From assembly GCF_000226095.1 (NCBI RefSeq), contig NC_016477.1, positions 2,976,001 through 3,040,000 on the forward strand: a stretch of DNA of 64,000 bases. The letters run 5' to 3'. Source of the DNA: Thermothelomyces thermophilus ATCC 42464. Lineage: Eukaryota; Ascomycota; Sordariomycetes; Sordariales; Chaetomiaceae. The stretch's first letter is position 1; every line of letters begins with the position of its first letter. The translations under genes and the position numbers were made by a program. Shown here piece by piece: positions 23,462 through 38,057 of the stretch. Under the pieces are notes generated by a model that had not been told where the DNA came from, made no database searches, and saw only the letters and a list, made by a program, of their open reading frames with translations.

Positions 23462-23929
23462 GAATGGACAATGCGAGCTCCATTTGCGATTAAATCGTTG
23501 CACGAGCAGGGGGCTAGGAGCCAAGAGTTATTATTATCAGAATGTCAATCCACACTGATGATAGCTTATTACGGCCTCATCTTTTATCTATTGATCTTAT
23601 GCCCCGCACCTTTTCCCGAATCACCCTTGGCGCCCTACGGTAAGTCTATCACAATAGGCAGCGTCAAAACCCATATACTCTCGTCCGCCTAAGCCAGGCA
23701 TTGGCCTTGGAAATACAACTGGCAAGGCGTGCATGCAGTAGCGCCTCTAATAAATGCCCCAACCCCTCTGGACCCGCCTCAGGGACAGATCGAGAAGGCG
23801 TAGGATTTGGAATGATAATTTTTATGTATGCAACACAGCATGACACCCATAGCAAAACTCATTATGCCCCCATGCCCTGAGTTCTTGTGTTTGGGGGCGA
23901 ATTAAACTCCAATAGGCATCCACTTGCTC
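23462..23929. other. Intergenic, 3' flank of glutamine synthetase
   Basis: About 470 bases of mixed composition with no supported gene. Confidence 0.5.
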
Positions 23930-25528
23930 TTAAACGGGCCCGTAGATCCTGGATTTAAAAGGTTAGCATTTTACAGAGACAACGCTGGAAGGGATTTGGT
24001 TGTAACATACGTCTCCATGAGGATGCCGGTGACACGGTAGGGGTCGGCGTTGCTGGCGGGTCTGCGGTCCTCGAAGTAACCGTAGCCCTTGGCAGCGACT
24101 TCACGAGGAATGCGGATAGACGCGCCGCGGTTGGCAACGCCACTTTTGAGATTGGTAAGCTAATGCCTGCTTGGACGGCGAGAAAGCAAAACTTACTAGG
24201 TAAATGAGTCGATGGCGCCTGTCTCGTGGCGGCCGGTGAGGCGCTTCTCGTTGTCCTCGCCGTACACAGCGATGTGCTCCGCGTGGCGACCCTCTAGCTT
24301 CTTGATGGCAGCCTCGATAGCCTTCATACCTCCCTCTTGGCGCATCTCCTTGGTCGAGAAGTTGCTGTGCAGGCCGGCACCGTTCCAGTCGCCAGGGATG
24401 AGCTTGGGGTGGAGCGAGACCTTGACACCAAAGTCCTCGGCCACGCGGGCGAGGATGTAACGGGCCATCCACAGATCATCACCCACTAAGCGGGAGGTCA
24501 GTTCGCCGCCGCACCGTTCTTGTTGCGGACGCGGAACCCGCGAGGTTCACTTACTGCTGATGCCAACGCAAGGGCCAACTTGGAACTCCCATTGTGACTT
24601 GCTGACCTCGGCGTTGGTGCCAGAGATCTTGATGCCAGCGTAAATGCAGGCGCGGAGGTGGCTCTCGACAATATCGCGCTGCACAACCTTGCCGGCGCCG
24701 ACACCGCAGTAGTAGGGGCCTTGGGGCGCGGGGAAGCCCTGTATGGAAATGAGTAAGTTGTTGATCTCAACTAGGGACCTAGTCCAAAGAGCTGGTGCGG
24801 GACACATACGTTCTGGGGCCAGCCATAAGGCCTATCGTTCAAGTCCAAGAGGGTGTACTCCTGCTCCAGGCCAAACCAGGGCTCTGCGTCGGCGTGGGCC
24901 TGCATGAGCTTCGCGCACTCGTGGCGGTAGTTGTACTTGTTGGGGGTTCCGTCGTGGTTCCAGCACTCCGTCAGAACGCTGTGCAAAGTGTCAGCGCATT
25001 GCTTCCAGGCATGCGACGGTCCTCAGGTCTAGTGAGACGTTGAACGTACAGAATGTTGTTTCCCTTCCTGAACGGGTCCGGGTAGACGGCACAAGGGCGG
25101 AGGTAGACATCTGAGTTGTCGCCAGGAGCCTGGCCGGTGGAGCTCCCGTCAAAGTTCCAGATGGGTAATGTGTCGACATCCCAGGGCTTGCCGTCTTCGC
25201 GAGGCTCAAGGGTCTGCGACGCTAAGTAAGCTTCCGGACGTATTCTTCAGATCACCACCGGTAAGGAAAGCGTACGCGAGTCTTGGAGCGGGTGTTGCCC
25301 TCTGAATCGATCCAGACGTATTCGGCGATGACAATGCCCCTCTGGTCGAGACTTGTGTATTTTTCGAGCTAGGTGGCCTGTCAGTGGTTGCGCCCGGTTT
25401 ACCGTTCTTGCGGGACGTTGGTGCTTACGATCTCTGTCCGAGAAATGGCCGCTTCTGATGTCGCCTGCACGCAAAAGACTGGTCAGTAACGCGGGGTTGC
25501 GACAGCGGAGAACCTAGGGACGTACCAT
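23930..25528 (-). CDS. gln-1: Glutamine synthetase
   Basis: Makes glutamine from glutamate, ammonia and ATP in the cytosol. Nine exons on the minus strand give 362 residues, the usual eukaryotic GSII length: 25526-25528, 25429-25464, 25276-25368, 25050-25213, 24810-24978, 24555-24738, 24197-24485, 24011-24142 and 23930-23948. The beta-grasp domain carries [17 protein letters not shown]; the catalytic domain carries FGLEQEYTL (metal-binding glutamates), [42 protein letters not shown] (ATP-side histidine), and [13 protein letters not shown] with [13 protein letters not shown]. The initiator ATG is the whole first coding exon and is followed at once by GTACGT. The last exon has 19 coding bases and ends IYGPV. 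An unspliced reading past that stop exists in another frame but breaks the splice phase, so it was not used. Confidence 0.95.
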
Positions 25529-28500
25529 GGCTGCGGTTGCTGCTGCGGCTCTTCTGAAAATCCGGGGTGTCCGGGGTTTGGTTGAAAGGCGGGAAGCAGT
25601 GCGAGATTTTCAAAGTATGAATGAGAATATAAAGCAACGAAACAACAGAGTCAATTGGAGAACAGCAAAGCGGACTTGGTCAATGGTAGGAGTCATATTT
25701 CAACAGGAACGAGGGAATTTAGGGGATTTGATCGGTAGCAGGTTCGCCCCGCAGTGGGGGTGGGGGCAGTGGGGCGCAGGTCTTGGTTCCATGCTCTGGG
25801 CTCGGTGGTCCCTGACGGCCTGCATGAGACATGCAGCCCAAACAAGCGACGACTGCCCAATTCTTTCTTCCCGCGGCTCGCCAATGGCACTCGCCTAACA
25901 CGGGCTCGATTGCGGCTCCTGCTTTCCGCCGAACAATCTCGAAAGTCCAATGAGAGGATTTCCATTACTTCGTTCACACATACAATTAGGTCACACCGTT
26001 TCGCTGAGTTCGCACACCAGCCTCCGATTAGGTCAAACCCAATGCTCCACCGGGCCCGGTACACGCTACTCGTACTCGCTCACCATCGCCACCAGTCCAT
26101 TGTATTCTCTTATCGGCGGCCTCTGATTCGCCAGACAGTCTTTTTTGCGTAAGAACGCTGATGCGTGCAAATGCTCGACGCCGGCGGCCGGACAGTCTGC
26201 CAGTCGTCAATGTCCTAAGTTGTCAGGGTGGTCCTCGGATCCCCTTCGTGTGAGCCAATGGAGGGATTCGAACGAAGCATCTGAAACCTCGTAAACACGA
26301 GCAGGAGTACCCATCCGAACTCGTCTCGACATTTGCATTTCGAGAACTTTGCCGGCTCTTCAACCACAAACGGGGCGTAGCAGCTCACCGCCACCTTTCG
26401 AGGCTCTAAACATAGATGACCTCACACGTCAGACGTGTACGAACTCCGTAGGAAGCCTGGACCCAGCGGCCAGGCCGGCCGGCTGGGTCGTTTCAGTTTG
26501 CCAACTGGCCATTGTGTGGCTCGCGACGCTTCGGACCCAGTTTACACATAACTACGCAGTATTATGCCTCCGGGGCGGTGCGCTAGGACTAGGGCAATCT
26601 TTAGCCGGAAAGAGCGAGTATTGCTCGTGTAACTACGGATTATGTCGGGGATGCCGACGTCATTTGTCTTGCGACTTTACCCGCCCCGGCTTTTCACGTG
26701 ACAACCCGCTTCGCCGACACCAAGAAATGCAAGAAGCCGGTGGATCCTGCAGGGCGCTGCAGCCCTGCATCGGATGCTAATCCGTTCCATCGACCATCTC
26801 GGTCGTTTCGATCATCTCGAGAGTCTGATGTCGAGTCGCGACGTTCCCATAGTGCATGTGCAGGAAGTGATCTCCGGAGCAATCCTCGGTTCTGGGTTTC
26901 TACCGCCGATTCCGTATGGAGTGTAGTGCAGAGCTTGAACACAGCCCAACTTATTGCTTTCTTCCTCGGGTTTTCGACACGACTTCGGCCGTTCCCGGAG
27001 TGCCGCGGCGGTTCGGCGCCACCACATGACCGCAGTGTATTATTGCAGGGAGCTTTGCAATCTGATCTTGGCTTCAAATTAAGTGTACGGTCACTACTCA
27101 CGTGTCATCAAGCAGAGAACCTTGGATTTACAGCACTCCCAAACCCAAGCCCAAACGTCAGTTTTTGGTGCTCGTGGTCCTGCAAGCCCAGTGTCCTACT
27201 GTTTGAAGTGTTTGCTTGGGACGCTGGCGAGCAGCAGGAGCCAATCATCGTCAGGCTTCCACTGGAAGAATCGAAGCATCACCGGATTGCACCCTCTCGG
27301 AATAGAAACCAGCAGAACCGCAGCTGTTCCGACAAATGTAACTTCATAGAACCATGCGAACTGTCCAACGAGAGAGAGCGAATGCATCAACTCGAAATAA
27401 CTAGAGGGTTCGCTGTTTGTTACCTGGGCAGCACAACCTTCCAGCCCACTGTTCTTAGGACCCTTTCACCCCCTATTTACTCACTCACCTACTTCATGTT
27501 TCACGTTAATAGGCATAATTACTTGCTCTACAAGAATTTCGCCGGAAGGTTCCATGGACTCGTTTCAGCGGAGAGACGCTAGTGATTTGCGCCAACCGTC
27601 GGGCTTCCCGAACTCAAGGAGGTGCATCAAACCAGACCTCTTTGAAGTTGTTAGAAAGGCTCCCATAGCTACGATGGCTCGTTCAACACGAAGAGTACTT
27701 CAGTCAAAAATGCCAACAGAGCCAAACGCATTCATTACTGTAATTAATTAATTAGTAATTAATCCAAAACCTCAAACGGAGCTACGCTAGAGAGATCGTT
27801 TAGATCTTTCGACTGGCAGTGCCTTGTGCTTTTTTACTCCCAAGCTTGAGAATTGATTCATTAGGACACGAAGAATTTAATTAGGCAGCCTGGCCTTCAT
27901 AGTGTTAGAGGCTTGGGATCGGAACGGACAAATCGGAGAAGGGCTGGTATGTAACCTGGCATCTGCATAAATGGCTCTGACCAAAATTCGCTTCTTTGGG
28001 GAATTTAGCCTCAGAATATTAGCGCTTTAATTACCAAGGTGGAAGCACTGGTTGGCATTCGTCATCCAGGGAATGCTCTCGTTGGACATACTCTCACTCC
28101 AGCCATCGAGCCCATTCACCTCTATGATTGGCTGTTAAACTGCAGGTCAACTTTGCGTTTCAGGGTTTCCTTTCCTACAGGCTTTGTATACTCTCTCGTA
28201 TAGTACGTTTAGAGTCTGCTAAATGATTGAACAAGGCTAGGCCGAGCCGAGCGAGCGGGTTCTCACAGTTAAATATAATTACCCTGTCTAAACCAACATT
28301 GCTGTCCTATAATGAGGTACTAACACGACAAAGGAATCAATATTCTTTTCGACACTTTGTTTTATCTAATCATCTTGTCGAATTGACGCCATGATGGAGT
28401 TGGCTGTATGCGCTATGTACTCGTACTGGAGTCAAGTTCATGGGCATCCGCCCCATTACCTTAGGTACAGTCAGGAGTCAAAAGTATTTATCCTGCCACT

Positions 28501-29425
28501 CCACCCAATTAAACATTAAACGCGTTCCACGACGCGGACGCGTATCCTGCCTTTTCTGCCACATCCTACAGTTCAGCAATATAGACCTCAATATACACGA
28601 TTTTATACGCAAATTGATGGCTAACCATAGCCGTAACCAGGAATTTGGTTCAACTTCTTAGGTAGGTAGTCAGCTGAAATCGACAAAGAACAAGTGCTAA
28701 GTGGGCTTCACTTCCCTCGCCTACAATTACCAGTCGGTAGAAACTACACCTGATAGTCCCAATACAATCCCCAAAAGCCTCAGCGATAGATTTCAATACT
28801 GGAATTTTGTCTAGGATACTCTCTTCGCTTTTCTTTACCTTCCTCTCACTTGTTTATCTCTCTTATCTCTCCTCTCTCTCTGTCTCTCCCTCTTCCTCCT
28901 TTCTCCCTTTCCTCTCTGTCCTTTTACATTTTTTTCCCGCTTTTTATTTTCCTCTCATTTTGCAACGCTTAGGTCAGGCGAGTGACTTTTTTGTGTTCAG
29001 TTCGCCCAACATTACACGCCTCATCGCGGCCGCAACCGTGGTGTTGGTAATAGCCTGCGGAGTGCACTTGTGTTGAACTGACACTTGGTACTCCCCTAGT
29101 GAATGCTAAGGGGTGGGACGATGGAATGAATGAATTGGCAATGTGGAAGCGATGGCCAATTCCGGACCGGGCCACCCTCCTAAGGATATCTGAACATGAA
29201 TAGTCTCTCTGCCTAGAGTGTGGTTTCAATGTTGTTTTCTTTCCTTTCCTTTCCTTTCTTTCTTTCTTTCTTTCTTTCCTTTTTTTCCCTTATCTATCTT
29301 GAGAAGATGTCATCTACTTCCACTCGGGCGTTAAATATGCGAGAATGATTTGGCGCGACAGACAAGGTACCTGAGATACCGTACCTTAAGCAGTCTGCCT
29401 GTCGTGTAATTAATCCACCCAAGTT
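25529..29425. other. Long gene-poor stretch (3.9 kb)
   Basis: Includes the glutamine synthetase promoter. A frame open for 294 codons (26,698-27,582, plus strand) lacks an upstream ATG and resembles nothing known; I do not call it. Other content: AT-rich patches near 27,740-27,770 (TTAATTAATTA), a palindromic TTACCTTAGGTA near 28,456-28,467, a polypyrimidine tract near 28,820-28,970 and a CTTTC repeat (29,236-29,280). Confidence 0.5.
29236..29280 (+). repeat. (CTTTC/CTTT)n microsatellite
   Basis: Pentamer CTTTC units pass into tetramer CTTT units, about 150 bases beyond the end of the thioesterase-like gene. Confidence 0.85.
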
Positions 29426-30289
29426 TCAAGACAAATCCATCGCAACAGAATCCGCCGCAGCCCGCGTTTGCTCACCGGCATTTGGCCCGAAAACAAACTT
29501 CTGCAAGAACTCGATCGCATCATCAATCCCCTCGGGCTCCTGAAACCAGTGTCCGCCAGTTATGTACTCCCTCCACTCGACCTGCGCTCCGAACCCCTTC
29601 AGCGTGTCTCTCAGTCGCCGGCCGTTATCGATCAGCACCAGCGGATCGTCCGCGCTGTGCTCCAGCAGCACCGGTGTCCGCCTCAGCACTCCGTTCTCCC
29701 CGGCCGGGGGAGAGCCGGGAAGGGCGAGCACCTCTCGCATCCCCTGCAGGCTCCTCCCCGCGAAGGGGCAGCGAGCGCAGAAGGCCAGCAGCGCCGCCAG
29801 CCGGCCGCCGCCCTCTGCGGGGATGTCCAGGTTGAACAGCGTGTGCACGCTCGTGGCCCCGCCCATGCTGATGCCCGCCAGGATGACGCGGTCCCAGCGG
29901 CCCCCGAGCTGGGCCGCCTCGCGCGCGATCATGTCGCGGATCAGCGGCACGCTCTCGCGCAAGCCCTCGACCTGCACTTCCTCGCGCTCGCTGAAGTCCT
30001 GCGCTGTCCACAGATCGAACCACTGCGGGAAGATGTGCGGCCGCGGCAGGTTGGCCGTGCTCGCCACCTGGCGCATTGGCGCCTGCGGGAAGACCCATCG
30101 CAGCGTGGGGAAGGTGTCGAATAGGGTGGTGCCCCGCGACGAGTGCCATTTGCGCAGGGCCCGGCTGAAGGATTTGATGTTGTCTCCGCGGCCGTGGAGG
30201 AAGATGATCGTGTGGGTGTGGGGGTGCGGGGGTGAGGGCGGGATGGTGATGACTGGGAGATCTCGGGCGGGGGCGGCGGTGGTCGACAT
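29426..30289 (-). CDS. Acyl-protein thioesterase / phospholipase-carboxylesterase family hydrolase
   Basis: A single-exon alpha/beta hydrolase of 287 residues. The oxyanion strand FLHGRGDN lies near residues 30-37, the nucleophile is S141 in GISMGG, the acid D215 in HSADDPLVL and the base H247 in TGGHWF; FPQWFDLW near 87-94 is also typical of the APT1/LYPLA1-type family. Such enzymes remove palmitate from proteins or hydrolyse lysophospholipids and short esters; which of these applies here is not visible. It is longer than yeast APT1 (about 227 residues), mainly through a Pro/His-rich lead and a loop around 173-205. No signal peptide is present, so it is probably cytosolic. The frame stays open upstream but has no ATG before 30289. 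Confidence 0.85.
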   Translation of the reverse strand: MSTTAAPARDLPVITIPPSPPHPHTHTIIFLHGRGDNIKSFSRALRKWHSSRGTTLFDTFPTLRWVFPQAPMRQVASTANLPRPHIFPQWFDLWTAQDFSEREEVQVEGLRESVPLIRDMIAREAAQLGGRWDRVILAGISMGGATSVHTLFNLDIPAEGGGRLAALLAFCARCPFAGRSLQGMREVLALPGSPPAGENGVLRRTPVLLEHSADDPLVLIDNGRRLRDTLKGFGAQVEWREYITGGHWFQEPEGIDDAIEFLQKFVFGPNAGEQTRAAADSVAMDLS

Positions 30290-30774
30290 GTTTGAGAGCC
30301 GTCGTTCGGTAAGAGTGTCTTTCGGCTTGGTTGTGGCCAAGGCTATCGTGAGGCTGTAGAAGTTGGAACTGGAGGGTGAGAACGAAATGCGTCGTCCTTG
30401 TTGCTGATATTGGTGCAAAGGTGTGTGCCTCTTGACGTCTTGGCAGGGGTTCCTGTTTCGCTGGGCTCGGGTCGTATCGCTGCAAGTGATGTTGGTTGAT
30501 TGAGGAGAGTCGAGGCAACCAATCCCCTCGCAGCTCCCCCCCCCCCCTGCGCAGACAAAAATCATGTACGGAATGAGAAAGCAGCAATGGGGCGAAGCAC
30601 CTTCCCGTCGCTCATGTTGGCGCTGCTACGCCTCAACATCTCAGTGTGATCAGACGAAAACAACTCGAAAAAGGGTATCATGAATTCAATGTTCTTCCGC
30701 CCTTTGAACCGTTCGCCAAGGAATGCAAACACAGTTGACCAATACCGCATACCAATGTTGACCAAGCACCTAAG
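30290..30774. other. Intergenic
   Basis: Promoter of the hydrolase and 3' flank of prp22, both on the minus strand. A run of ten C at about 30,538-30,547. No gene is supported. Confidence 0.5.
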
Positions 30775-34453
<3,679 letters not shown>

Positions 34454-35088
34454 GATGTCGAGTCTCTGGATGAGCGAGCATGGGAAGTCGGCCTAGAAAG
34501 CTACGATAACCCAAGTTCGCAAGGTACGTTGATGGATAGCGCTCGGACAACCCGGAATTCTGCCAGCCACTACCGCCTGCAACCCTAACCCTGAACACAC
34601 AGAACCGGGACTGAACTGTGTCGCCAGTTGTCCTAGTTGGTGTTTCAGAGAAAACCACTGGAATCGGGAAAAGGGCTGCAAAGGGGAAGAGGTCAGAGAT
34701 ACGTCCAATACAACGGATCGGATTGAGTGTTGTCATTGCTCATTTGAAAGGGAGTGTTCTATGTAATCCGTACAGGCCATCTGTTCATCTGTTCGTATTT
34801 ACTTTTGTTCCCCAAGCTCAGTGGCACATACACTACACTCTCGGCAATGCAGAAGATCAGCCGCTGAATTGCCTTGAACGCGTAGTATGCGGGGCGGCCA
34901 GCGCCCCCGTGCCGCCTGAAGGAATCCAAGGACCAGATAGGATAAGGGCCATCCGCATTACGCAATGCCTCTCCACTGACCGTCCTGGCACTGGAACAGC
35001 CCACTTCCAAACGACCGACTTCAACCACGAACCCATCACCGTTTTCTTTGCTTGCTCAATATAGTTTGCCTGAAGCGATCTCATAACA
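34454..35088. other. Divergent promoter, prp22 / PMP3-like
   Basis: 635 bases between two start codons pointing away from each other. Holds the second copy of the telobox-like motif. An open frame on the plus strand begins without ATG and is not called. Confidence 0.6.
34583..34595. promoter_or_regulatory. Telobox-like motif CCCTAACCCTGAA
   Basis: About 130 bases upstream of the prp22 start, identical over 13 bases to 13072-13084 before guanylate kinase. Possible site for a TTAGGG-repeat-binding factor; function inferred. Confidence 0.4.
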
Positions 35089-35795
35089 ATGTGCTCGACC
35101 GACATCTTTCTCGGTCTTCTCGCCGTCATTTTCCCACCCGTGGCAGGTCAGTTTACCCCGCATTCCGGGCTGGTGCGCGTAGCAGTCGAAACCATCATCA
35201 GCTGAAGCTCACAATCCTCCGTGCAATCAGTCTGGGTAAAGCGCGGCCTCTGCTCTGCCGACTCCATCATCAACATCCTCCTCTGCGTTCTTGGATACGT
35301 ACGTCCTCACCCGCCTTCTCTCTTTGTTGCTCACATCATCCCCTTCTTAACCAGCCCCCCCCCCCCACGTTTGCATGCTTCAACTAACACCGGACCCCCT
35401 CCCAGATCCCGGGCCTCCTCCATGCCTGGTACATCATCGCCAAGTACCCTGAACCGCCCTACGACTATGAGTACCAGAGCATTCCGCATGACCCGGAACA
35501 CGGCCGCATCTACGTCTTCGTGCACAACGGCGGCCACGGCCAGCCGCAGACCCAAGGCTACCAGCCGCAGGAGCCCGCTCACGCTCAGGCTCCCAAGCCG
35601 CAGGGCCACATGAACTACGGCACCACGGGCGCGGCTGCTGCGCCCCAGTTCCAGCCCCCGCATCAGCACCAGCCACAGGAGCAGGGCACTGCCAGCGCTG
35701 CTGGTACCGCTGCCGGGCCGAGCGACGCCGGTGCGCCGCCGCCGAGCTACGCTCAGGTTGTCGCGGGGGATTACAAGGTCCAGACGCATGACTAG
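35089..35795 (+). CDS. PMP3/SNA2-like stress-response membrane protein with long tail
   Basis: Three exons (35089-35146, 35231-35298, 35406-35795) encode 171 residues. Residues 1-60 or so are the UPF0057/PMP3 unit: two short helices joined by a tight turn, with FPPVAVWVKRGLCSADSIINI and the LGYIPGLLHAWYIIAKYP end. Small proteins of this family (yeast Pmp3 is 55 residues) sit in the plasma or vacuolar membrane and affect membrane potential and salt tolerance. Here a soluble Pro/Gln/Ala-rich tail of about 110 residues follows, with a PPPSYAQV motif close to its end, resembling the tailed SNA2/SNA4 type, whose PPxY motif is used for ubiquitin ligase binding and vacuolar sorting. PPSY fits the PPxY pattern. 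Confidence 0.88.
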
Positions 35796-36489
35796 AATGG
35801 TGTGAATGGGCTATGCTCTCTGACTACCCAGTATGGTGGCAGCATTGCAGCGGGCGGGGTTTTCCGCTCGTTTTTTTTGTTGCGACCCGCGGGGGGGGGG
35901 GGGGGGGGGCTCGCCGTGATACATAGTGAATTGGAATGGATTCGTGGGAATGGATCGTTTGCTTGTCCTGTTTTTTTGCGTATGGATTTAGTCGGTGTTT
36001 CAAGGCGGGTATAGTGTTTGTTTGGCCGATATTGGATTATTGGATGTTGGATGGCTTTGATGTTAGCTCATGTATGTACCACCGTCATGCGGTGACCGCC
36101 CCGCTATTCTGTTGATCATGCGGTATGTTCACTGTGTCATTATACAAACCACGAGGTCTCCAGGACTCGCATCGTGTAAAGTATCATATGCCTTTCTATC
36201 ACCGTCAAGACATGGCTGAAGAGATTTACCGAGAACAGCCTCCCGATTGACAAGGGCAAAAACGTTGCGACCAGATACAAGTTAGGTCGTTAAACTAGGT
36301 TCACGAAGCATGAGCAACCGATCGAGTTCGGAGCGTATGAGGAATATAGACGGACAAGTTGGCACCGAACTAGGAGGCAATGTTTGCCGATCCACCGTGA
36401 GTTAAAGACCATATCAAAATACGCCGCTTCGGTAAGCGGCCTCCTCACCGATAATCTCACTCCTCAATACTTGATGCCATCATCAAATC
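35796..36489. other. Intergenic between convergent genes, poly-G run
   Basis: 3' flanks of the PMP3-like gene and arb1. A run of 19 G lies at 35,891-35,909. No gene is supported. Confidence 0.6.
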
Positions 36490-38057
36490 TCAGCTCTCTA
36501 CATCTCCCCCGTCGTTGTAACCTCCAGCTGGAGCGTCGCCGTCGGCCTCGTCCTCGCAGTCGTATATGCTCTTCGCCGGACGGTCATTTGGAACAGGTTC
36601 CTTGAAGTGGAACATCAGTTCTTGGGGTAAAAAGACGTAAAAGCTCGGCCGGACCTGGGTCACGTATTTGATGAACTTGAGCCCAACGTTCAGCGTGCAA
36701 ACTCCAATGGTCAACTTCATACCCACCACCAGCAGGCGGAGGATGTCCTCTTCAAGGATAAATTCGCTTTCTTTGTCAGCCTCCGGAGGGATGGTCGCCG
36801 CCATCGTGTTGTCCCAGCCGTCACGCACAATCACTGGGCGGGCGATAATAGTGCCGCAAGGCTGGATATCAGAATAGCCGGTGAGATGTTGGTTAATGGC
36901 CTTGTACTTTGCCCGAATGGCATCTGTTGGGAGCTTGATGGCGAGGACCTCGAAGGTGAATTCGGCCGTGTCGGTGACGAACCATTCGCTGTTGGTTGGA
37001 AACCGGTCGGCTCCCATCAGAATCGAGATCGTAGCTGCGTGGCTCACTTTAGCCTGCTTTGGATCTGGCAATGCCTTCTCAAAGTAGTTATCAACGCCTG
37101 AGGAGCCGTCATCTTGGCTGACATACAGCACCCTGAGTGCGGCATTGAACTGACCGGGAAGTAGTTGTAGCAGTTTTGTCGTGGCCGGGATTTCTTCCAG
37201 CGCCCTTAAGCACACCCTTTGCGCATTCTTGATGTCGTCGGCATACTCGGGGCACACGTCGTGGAGATCGACGTACTTGAGAAAATTGAGGACCACGTCG
37301 ACACCCATGAAGAACTGGTCGGTTTCAGGGCCAGTCAGGGCGGGAAGGTGTTCAGATCTGATCATGTCAGCGGCAATAAACGACGGCAAGTGCGGGTCGG
37401 GAAGCTCACACAAAACCAGCGGCAACGCCCGTGAAGTCGACGTCCCAGTGTTCCGGATAGTTCGGGTTGTAAAACCGTGGGTTTCGGTTTCCGTCCCCGC
37501 CGCGCTGAATCACATCGTCGGCGGTCATTTCGCGAATGGAGTTTTTGGTAGCATCCTCAAGAATATCGTCTCCGATGGTACGGGTGCTTTGAAACTGTCG
37601 AACAGAGGCGTCAATGCCTCCCAGGAGGAGGTATCTGGAGAAGAGATACTCGCGGTCTGAGTTGAGCCGGCGGCGGGCACGGTACCGCTGGATGCACTCC
37701 TCAATGCGATCAACGAAAGGGCGATGCGGTGGGTAAATGACATCCCTTTCTTCGTTGTACTCGGCCGGAGTCATGGGCGGATCGCAGTAGAATTCTAGTA
37801 TTTGTAAGCCGGTACGACCGACCAGAACGGGGAGACACACAGCCTCGCTGCAGGTCTTGAAACTTACCCTCAAATCCAGTGCCACGTTTCTTCGCTCCGG
37901 CGCTACGCTTCTTGTTCTTCTTCTTCTTCTTTCCATCCTGGGATGCGTCGGCTTCCACTGTGACATCTTGGGTGCCCTCGAGCCGTGACTGCTCGTCGGT
38001 TGGAGCATTTCTCTGCGAGCGCCCCATGGGTAAGTCGAAGTCCGAAGATGAAGCCAT
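36490..38057 (-). CDS. arb1: Argonaute siRNA chaperone complex subunit Arb1
   Basis: Three exons (37868-38057, 37410-37794, 36490-37357) encode 480 residues. After a Lys-rich nuclear-type lead (KKKKKNKKR near 44-52) comes the Arb1 domain, recognised from FYCDPPMTPAEYNEERDVIY, PFVDRIEECIQRYRARRRL, YLLLGGIDASVRQF, the NPRFYNPNYPEHWDVDF block, LKYVDLHDVCPEY, and the conserved KYKAINQHLTGY region. In fission yeast, Arb1 with Arb2 holds Argonaute with duplex siRNA and is needed for heterochromatin; in filamentous fungi the role is less defined. The second intron uses donor GTGAGC after a GT, giving a valine across the junction; the in-frame alternative of reading through meets a stop at once. An acidic C-terminus closes the protein. 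Confidence 0.9.

Noticed and set aside
23902-23929. Glutamine synthetase C-terminus running on to a later stop (TAA at 23902-23904)
   Set aside because: That reading needs a splice phase that the GTATGT donor and CAG acceptor do not give; the in-phase end is at 23930.
26250-26340. Possible tRNA on the minus strand (GTTCGAATCCC near the right place)
   Set aside because: The flanking bases do not form a T-stem, and no acceptor or anticodon stem can be drawn.
26698-27582. Open frame of 294 codons
   Set aside because: It begins at a GTG with no ATG until near its end, shows no recognisable domain, and its composition does not look coding.
28807-29076. Hydrophobic small protein from the CT-rich tract
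   Set aside because: No ATG start; the Ser/Leu/Phe content is what a polypyrimidine tract encodes by chance.
34618-35064. Open frame of 148 codons in the prp22/PMP3 promoter
   Set aside because: Starts at GTG, has no recognisable features, and overlaps a divergent promoter.
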